DNA of 62,437 bases. Origin: Anaerorhabdus sp036637135 (GTDB lineage Bacteria > Bacillota_I > Bacilli_A > Erysipelotrichales > Erysipelotrichaceae). The notes beneath the pieces are model-generated. The model worked only from the letters and a program-made list of their open reading frames with translations, ran no database searches and was not told the DNA's origin. Location of the stretch: assembly GCF_036637135.1 (NCBI RefSeq), contig NZ_JAVWNC010000007.1, forward strand, positions 1-62,437. Direction: 5' to 3'. Position 1 is the stretch's first letter. Every line of letters starts with the position of its first letter. Position numbers and translations under genes: made by a program. Positions 59,426 to 62,437 of this stretch are shown here, in pieces.

Positions 59426-59914
59426 CGTGTTATCAACCTCTAGATTTATCTAAATTATTCTGTTTTACTGATCATTCGGTTTATGAAGTTAAGATTAATT
59501 TAATTTTAATCATCAGCGAACGTTAATTTAGCTAAGAATATCAACAGGGAGAGTTGGGACATTCTAGAATTCAGACATAACTCAGGTTTGGTATGATAAC
59601 TTGGTTTTGGATTAATACTGGGTATAGATATAATACGGGGGTTATCTTAACTTCACGGAACAAGATTGCTTTGCTCCATTCACACAACATAAATTATGTT
59701 ATGTCAGTGGAATAAATCAGTTCTATATCCTCTATAGAAAATATCTCTTTTTCTATATAAATACAATAACTATATTTTCTTCAGATTACAACTATAATAC
59801 TCTTCAAAAATGAATTTTTTTTATTTTTTTATTATTAATAATAGTATGTATTTTTAAGTGTTTTAATCTATTAACTATCTACTTATATTATCCATTTATA
59901 ATATTGTCCTTATC
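59426..59914 (-). ncRNA. Candidate structured non-coding RNA region
   Basis: This stretch of nearly 490 bases has no open frame of note. It has an exact 11-bp inverted repeat, GAAGTTAAGAT (59485-59495) and ATCTTAACTTC (59644-59654), that could close a 170-base domain, and a long imperfect hairpin at about 59677-59716 (CCATTCACACAACATAA and its near complement). It ends in the strong minus-strand terminator. A + strand promoter-like pair (TTGGAT, 16 bp, TATAAT at 59632 approx.) is also present, so the orientation is uncertain. I cannot match it to 6S, tmRNA, RNase P or SRP RNA. Confidence 0.35.
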
Positions 59915-59949
59915 CAAAAAAAACTCCCTAATTTTTTACAATTAGAGAG
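59915..59949 (-). terminator. Intrinsic terminator after rubrerythrin
   Basis: Minus strand CTCTCTAATT-GTAAAA-AATTAGGGAG then TTTTTTTT. Confidence 0.85.
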
Positions 59950-59970
59950 CAAGTTTATTTTATCTAATTC

Positions 59971-60510
59971 CTAGTAGTTAGTTTTTCTAACTTCAAAGAA
60001 AGATTTAGGATATCCACAAAGAGGGCAAGCACCTGGTGCATTTTTTCCAACCATTGTGTAACCACAGATTTCACATTGCCAAGCAACATCTTCTGCTTTA
60101 GAGAATACTGTTCCTTCTTCAACATTCTTAAGAAGCGCTAAGTATCTTTCTTCATGTTCTTTTTCAATCTTAGCTACCATATCCATTTGAGCAGCAATTC
60201 TTGTGAACCCTTCTTCACGAGCTGTAGCAGCAAATTCTGCATACATATCAGTCCATTCATAATGTTCACCTTCAGCAGCTAATTTTAAGCCTTCCATTGT
60301 GTTAGGCATTTTGTCTCCATGAAGAGCTTGGAACCATAAACGAGCATGTTCTTGTTCATTACGTGCAGTTTCCTCGAAAATTGCAGCGATTTGTTCCATA
60401 CCTTCTTCACGTGCTTTTGTAGCGAAGTAAGTATATTTGTTTCTAGCTTGGCTTTCACCTGCAAATGCTGATTGTAAATTTTGTTCTGTCTTCGATCCTT
60501 TTAATTCCAT
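59971..60510 (-). CDS. rbr: Rubrerythrin
   Basis: 179 residues. The four-helix diiron domain has two ExxH-type motifs (ETARNEQEHARLW, MVAKIEKEHEERY), and the C-terminal rubredoxin domain has CEICG and CPLCG for one iron. Reduces hydrogen peroxide in anaerobes with electrons from rubredoxin or similar donors. ATG 60510 lies 9 bases after AGGAGG; a longer in-frame extension overlaps perR. Directly downstream of perR, so its expression should rise when PerR is oxidised. Confidence 0.96.
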   Translation of the reverse strand: MELKGSKTEQNLQSAFAGESQARNKYTYFATKAREEGMEQIAAIFEETARNEQEHARLWFQALHGDKMPNTMEGLKLAAEGEHYEWTDMYAEFAATAREEGFTRIAAQMDMVAKIEKEHEERYLALLKNVEEGTVFSKAEDVAWQCEICGYTMVGKNAPGACPLCGYPKSFFEVRKTNY

Positions 60511-60523
60511 CTTAATTTTCCTC

Positions 60524-60916
60524 CTAGTTTTTGTTTGTTTTTTTGTTGCATTTTTCACAAATGCATTCGAAAGTAATACTATGGCCTAATACTCGATTAC
60601 CCATTCGATCTTCAATTTCTTGATTCAGATTACTCATATATTCCATTGGTGCATCATGAAACTTACCACAGCTAACACAATGCATATGATAATGAGGGAT
60701 ACTATTCCCATCGTAGTACGAAATATCTTTATCTACGATACGACTAATCACATTCATTTCAACCAATCGATTTAAATTACGGTAAACTGTCGCAATCCCC
60801 ATATCGGGATTTTTTTGTGAGATTTCTTGGTATACTTCCTCAGCCGTCATGTGTTTATCAACACCTTGAACAACTTGAAGCACTTCTTCTCTTTGTTTAG
60901 TTTGTCTATAAGCCAT
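60524..60916 (-). CDS. perR: Fur-family peroxide regulator (PerR-like)
   Basis: 130 residues. Winged helix at the N-terminus (MTAEEVYQEISQKNPDMGIATVYRNLNRLVE) and the metal-binding region HYHMHCVSCGKFHD plus CICEKCNKK, giving the CxxC...CxxC structural zinc site of PerR and Fur. PerR senses peroxide by oxidation of iron-liganding histidines. The rubrerythrin neighbour and an overlapping operator support PerR over Fur or Zur. AAGGAAG precedes the ATG. Confidence 0.88.
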   Translation of the reverse strand: MAYRQTKQREEVLQVVQGVDKHMTAEEVYQEISQKNPDMGIATVYRNLNRLVEMNVISRIVDKDISYYDGNSIPHYHMHCVSCGKFHDAPMEYMSNLNQEIEDRMGNRVLGHSITFECICEKCNKKTNKN

Positions 60917-60932
60917 TTTATCACTTCCTTAT

Positions 60933-60947
60933 TGATAACTATTATCA
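60933..60947. promoter_or_regulatory. Fur/PerR-type operator of perR-rbr
   Basis: Minus strand TGATAATAGTTATCA matches the Fur-family 7-1-7 box TGATAATNATTATCA with one mismatch. It starts on the last base of the -10, 16 bases from the perR ATG. Autoregulation of perR-rbr is expected. Confidence 0.8.
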
Positions 60948-60974
60948 TTATAGCATGATAATTTTCTTTTACAA
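60947..60974 (-). promoter_or_regulatory. sigmaA promoter of perR-rbr
   Basis: Minus strand -35 TTGTAA (60974-60969), 16-bp spacer, consensus -10 TATAAT (60952-60947), adjoining the PerR box. Confidence 0.65.
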
Positions 60975-61003
60975 TACTATTTTAACATATTTTCCAAAAC
61001 ATA

Positions 61004-61024
61004 ATAAAAGGGATTTTATCCCTT
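61004..61024 (-). terminator. Intrinsic terminator after the flavodoxin operon
   Basis: Minus strand AAGGGAT-AAA-ATCCCTT followed by TTATTATG; overlaps the flavodoxin stop codon. Confidence 0.75.
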
Positions 61025-61555
61025 GATTTGCTTGATTGCTTCAACTAAATCACTAACATCATTGATGTCGATGAAATGAACGCTTTCATTATTTAAATTA
61101 ATTACTCCTTTATTATCTTCGGTTTGTTTTTCCGTTGGAATCTTCTTTGTTTCTGAAATCATAAATTTCATCATCGTACGATGTAAAAAGCTTAATTTAT
61201 GTAAATCCATATTTCCTCGGTAATAAAAAATCCTTGAGTCATCAACCTGTTCTTTACTTACACTACTTCTTACATTTAGATTTGCGTGGTCTAAATTCTC
61301 TTTAGTTTTGCTTGATAATCCCACCGTATAAATAAAGATATCCATTTTCGAATAATCGACTTTTTCTACTGTCTTCTTTAATCCCGTTACTCCACCTGCA
61401 TACAGTCCTCCTCCAATCACTACTATTTGGTAAGGATCTAATGTTTTTACTTCTTTATAATTCATACAATCAAATTCTAATCGTTTCGCTATTTCTCTTG
61501 CGTACGCTTCTGTAGCTCCATAATGTGAGCCATATACTACTATTCCCTTTTTCAT
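61016..61555 (-). CDS. Flavodoxin-domain protein (HemG-like fold)
   Basis: 179 residues. The FMN phosphate loop is YGSHYGATEAYA at the N-terminus; VVIGGGLYAGGVTG and IYTVGLSS bind the isoalloxazine ring. This is the flavodoxin_5/HemG-like type, which lacks the second half of long-chain flavodoxins. No haem genes are nearby, so protoporphyrinogen oxidase activity is doubtful; an electron carrier with the adjacent FMN-binding protein is more likely. Overlaps that gene by 4 bases. Confidence 0.85.
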   Translation of the reverse strand: MKKGIVVYGSHYGATEAYAREIAKRLEFDCMNYKEVKTLDPYQIVVIGGGLYAGGVTGLKKTVEKVDYSKMDIFIYTVGLSSKTKENLDHANLNVRSSVSKEQVDDSRIFYYRGNMDLHKLSFLHRTMMKFMISETKKIPTEKQTEDNKGVINLNNESVHFIDINDVSDLVEAIKQIKG

Positions 61556-61938
61556 TTTTTTCCTTCTAGTGCATTTTCTATTGCTTTCTTAATGCACATA
61601 CTACTCGTCGTAGCGCCACTAATACTATCAACATTTAATGTTTGCTTTTCAATTATGTCTGTAACGATGCTTTCCGCATCTTTTCCCAGTCCATTGAAAT
61701 GTTCATTAAGTATGATTTCTTTTATTCCATGATTAACCACAATCACGCTTACATCCACTTTTACCGGTCCAACTTCTGCATAACCTTGATATGTTCCATC
61801 TGACAATATATTTCGATTAAAGTCATGGATTGTAATTTTCTTAATTTCATTTTGAGCAACACTATCAACCGCAAAATAACCTGCACCAATTAAGCCAAAC
61901 ACAATCACAACAGCAATACCTATTTTCTTAATCTTCAT
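61552..61938 (-). CDS. Membrane-anchored FMN-binding domain protein
   Basis: 128 residues. An N-terminal membrane helix (about 6-25) holds an external FMN-binding domain (about 45-125) with the flavinylation motif SGAT in DSISGATTSS (107-110, Thr110 as probable covalent FMN site). Such domains in Gram-positive bacteria take part in extracellular electron transfer and are modified by ApbE; no apbE gene is visible in the window. Overlaps the MarR gene by 11 bases. Confidence 0.85.
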   Translation of the reverse strand: MKIKKIGIAVVIVFGLIGAGYFAVDSVAQNEIKKITIHDFNRNILSDGTYQGYAEVGPVKVDVSVIVVNHGIKEIILNEHFNGLGKDAESIVTDIIEKQTLNVDSISGATTSSMCIKKAIENALEGKK

Positions 61939-62410
61939 TTAATTTAGCTATCCCCTCATGCATCTTCTCTAGTAACTTATATAACATCGCTAGTTCCTGA
62001 TCATCATAAATTGAAAATAGCGTTAATAACTTTAAGTTATTTTCTCCATCCACTTCTTTAAAGTAATCATGTAAGTTCTTATTGGCTTCTAATGCTAGTG
62101 CTCTTGAATCATGTTTACTTTGTTTAACAATTACAAAATCCTTTGCCTCTAGTTGTAACGCTAACTTCTTTACATTTTGCCTTGAGCATCCTAGAAGCTT
62201 TCCATACTCTGTTAGAGTTAATTCTTCATCGAATTCTGTACTTTGTTTAACCATAATCATTAACATAAATTGTTTAAGAGTGATAACCCCATAACTTTTA
62301 TCAAAGTATGTTTGTAATAAATTTTGTACAATACATAATTGTGCAAATATTCCTTTAGACTGATTTAATCGATTATTTTCATGCTTTCTTGCAAGTTGTT
62401 CTAACTTCAT
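61928..62410 (-). CDS. MarR-family transcriptional regulator
   Basis: 160 residues. The winged helix is ELTLTEYGKLLGCSRQNVKKLALQLEAKDFVIVKQSKHDSRALAL, with dimerisation helices at both ends. It is the first gene of a MarR-FMN protein-flavodoxin unit, which suggests a redox- or quinone-responsive repressor. GAGG precedes the ATG. A 12-bp palindrome 15 bases upstream is a likely operator. It has no obvious conserved Cys of the OhrR type. Confidence 0.88.
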   Translation of the reverse strand: MKLEQLARKHENNRLNQSKGIFAQLCIVQNLLQTYFDKSYGVITLKQFMLMIMVKQSTEFDEELTLTEYGKLLGCSRQNVKKLALQLEAKDFVIVKQSKHDSRALALEANKNLHDYFKEVDGENNLKLLTLFSIYDDQELAMLYKLLEKMHEGIAKLNED

Positions 62411-62424
62411 CTTCCACCTCGTAC

Positions 62425-62436
62425 GTAACTAGTTAC
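62425..62436. promoter_or_regulatory. Palindrome GTAACTAGTTAC upstream of marR
   Basis: Perfect 12-bp palindrome at the right edge of the window, 15 bases before the MarR start. The size and position suit a MarR operator; the promoter itself lies mostly outside the window. Confidence 0.5.
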
Positions 62437-62437
62437 T

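Noticed and set aside
59426..59914. 6S RNA, tmRNA or RNase P RNA
   Set aside because: Conserved core sequences of these RNAs were not found on either strand; only a generic structured RNA can be claimed.

Overview
The window is chromosomal DNA of a low-GC, AT-rich Gram-positive bacterium (Bacillota). The evidence is the block cysS-mrnC-rlmB-sigH-like-rpmG-secE-nusG, the rapZ-yvcK-whiA trio, two T-box leaders and strong AGGAGG ribosome binding sites. Many PTS proteins, several lipoproteins, PFL-based fermentation, MsrAB and PerR/rubrerythrin suggest a host-associated fermentative anaerobe. An Erysipelotrichia-like genome is my inference, not a proof. I see no rRNA, tRNA, CRISPR array, insertion sequence or prophage.

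Layout. 1-1.6 kb (+): end of a uronate operon with a DhuD-type dehydrogenase and a DhuI-type isomerase. 1.6-5.4 kb (-): lipoprotein beta-galactosidase (GH2) behind a flavin reductase-like gene. 5.5-12.2 kb (-): translation/transcription block with cysS (Cys T-box), mrnC, rlmB, a divergent SigH-like factor, rpmG, secE, nusG, then an inserted msrAB, then rplK-rplA with an L1-binding leader. 12.2-17.8 kb (-): a YjdF-like membrane protein, a transmembrane XRE/RCC1/FN3 protein with a small GYF_2 protein, gap and a PatB/MalY aminotransferase. 17.9-22.8 kb (-): rapZ-yvcK-whiA plus three accessory genes. 22.9-25 kb: YugP-like zinc protease (+) and a membrane protein with a possible permuted papain-like domain (-).

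25.1-36.5 kb (-) is the metabolic centre. A PTS IIA-IIB-IIC of the galactitol type, an IlvD/Edd dehydratase and a KDPG aldolase look like a PTS-coupled Entner-Doudoroff route for a sugar acid: uptake as the 6-phosphate, dehydration, then cleavage to pyruvate and glyceraldehyde-3-phosphate. Gap and PflB/PflA (also in the window) would take these products onward. The cluster regulator is a LevR-type multidomain protein. Its N-terminus carries tandem HTHs resembling the RpoN DNA-binding domain, and its AAA+ domain has lost the usual ATPase and sigma54-contact motifs. A perfect 17-bp hairpin abuts the aldolase start codon. pflB lies behind a leader that matches the ZTP (pfl) riboswitch followed by a terminator.

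36.5-44.5 kb (-): three lipoproteins, a Bax-inhibitor-1 family protein, poorly known membrane and secreted proteins, and a PTS EIIBC protein lacking its phosphorylation cysteine. 44.5-50.7 kb: Nudix and nadK (-), CYTH, DJ-1/PfpI, VOC and a MerR/GyrI-like regulator (+), then a WYL-type regulator whose gene is bracketed by two copies of TGACA-N5-TGTCA and which precedes a three-gene stress-type operon. 50.7-55.3 kb (-): DUF5131 protein, an acetyltransferase-nucleoside phosphorylase fusion, metG with a Met T-box. 55.3-58.5 kb (-): two tandem TPR-like/GGDEF proteins. 58.5-59.4 kb (+): cold-shock protein with an attenuator-like leader and a YbjQ protein. 59.4-59.9 kb holds no gene but strong RNA structures. 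60-62.4 kb (-): perR-rubrerythrin with a Fur/PerR box, and a MarR-controlled flavodoxin/FMN-binding operon.
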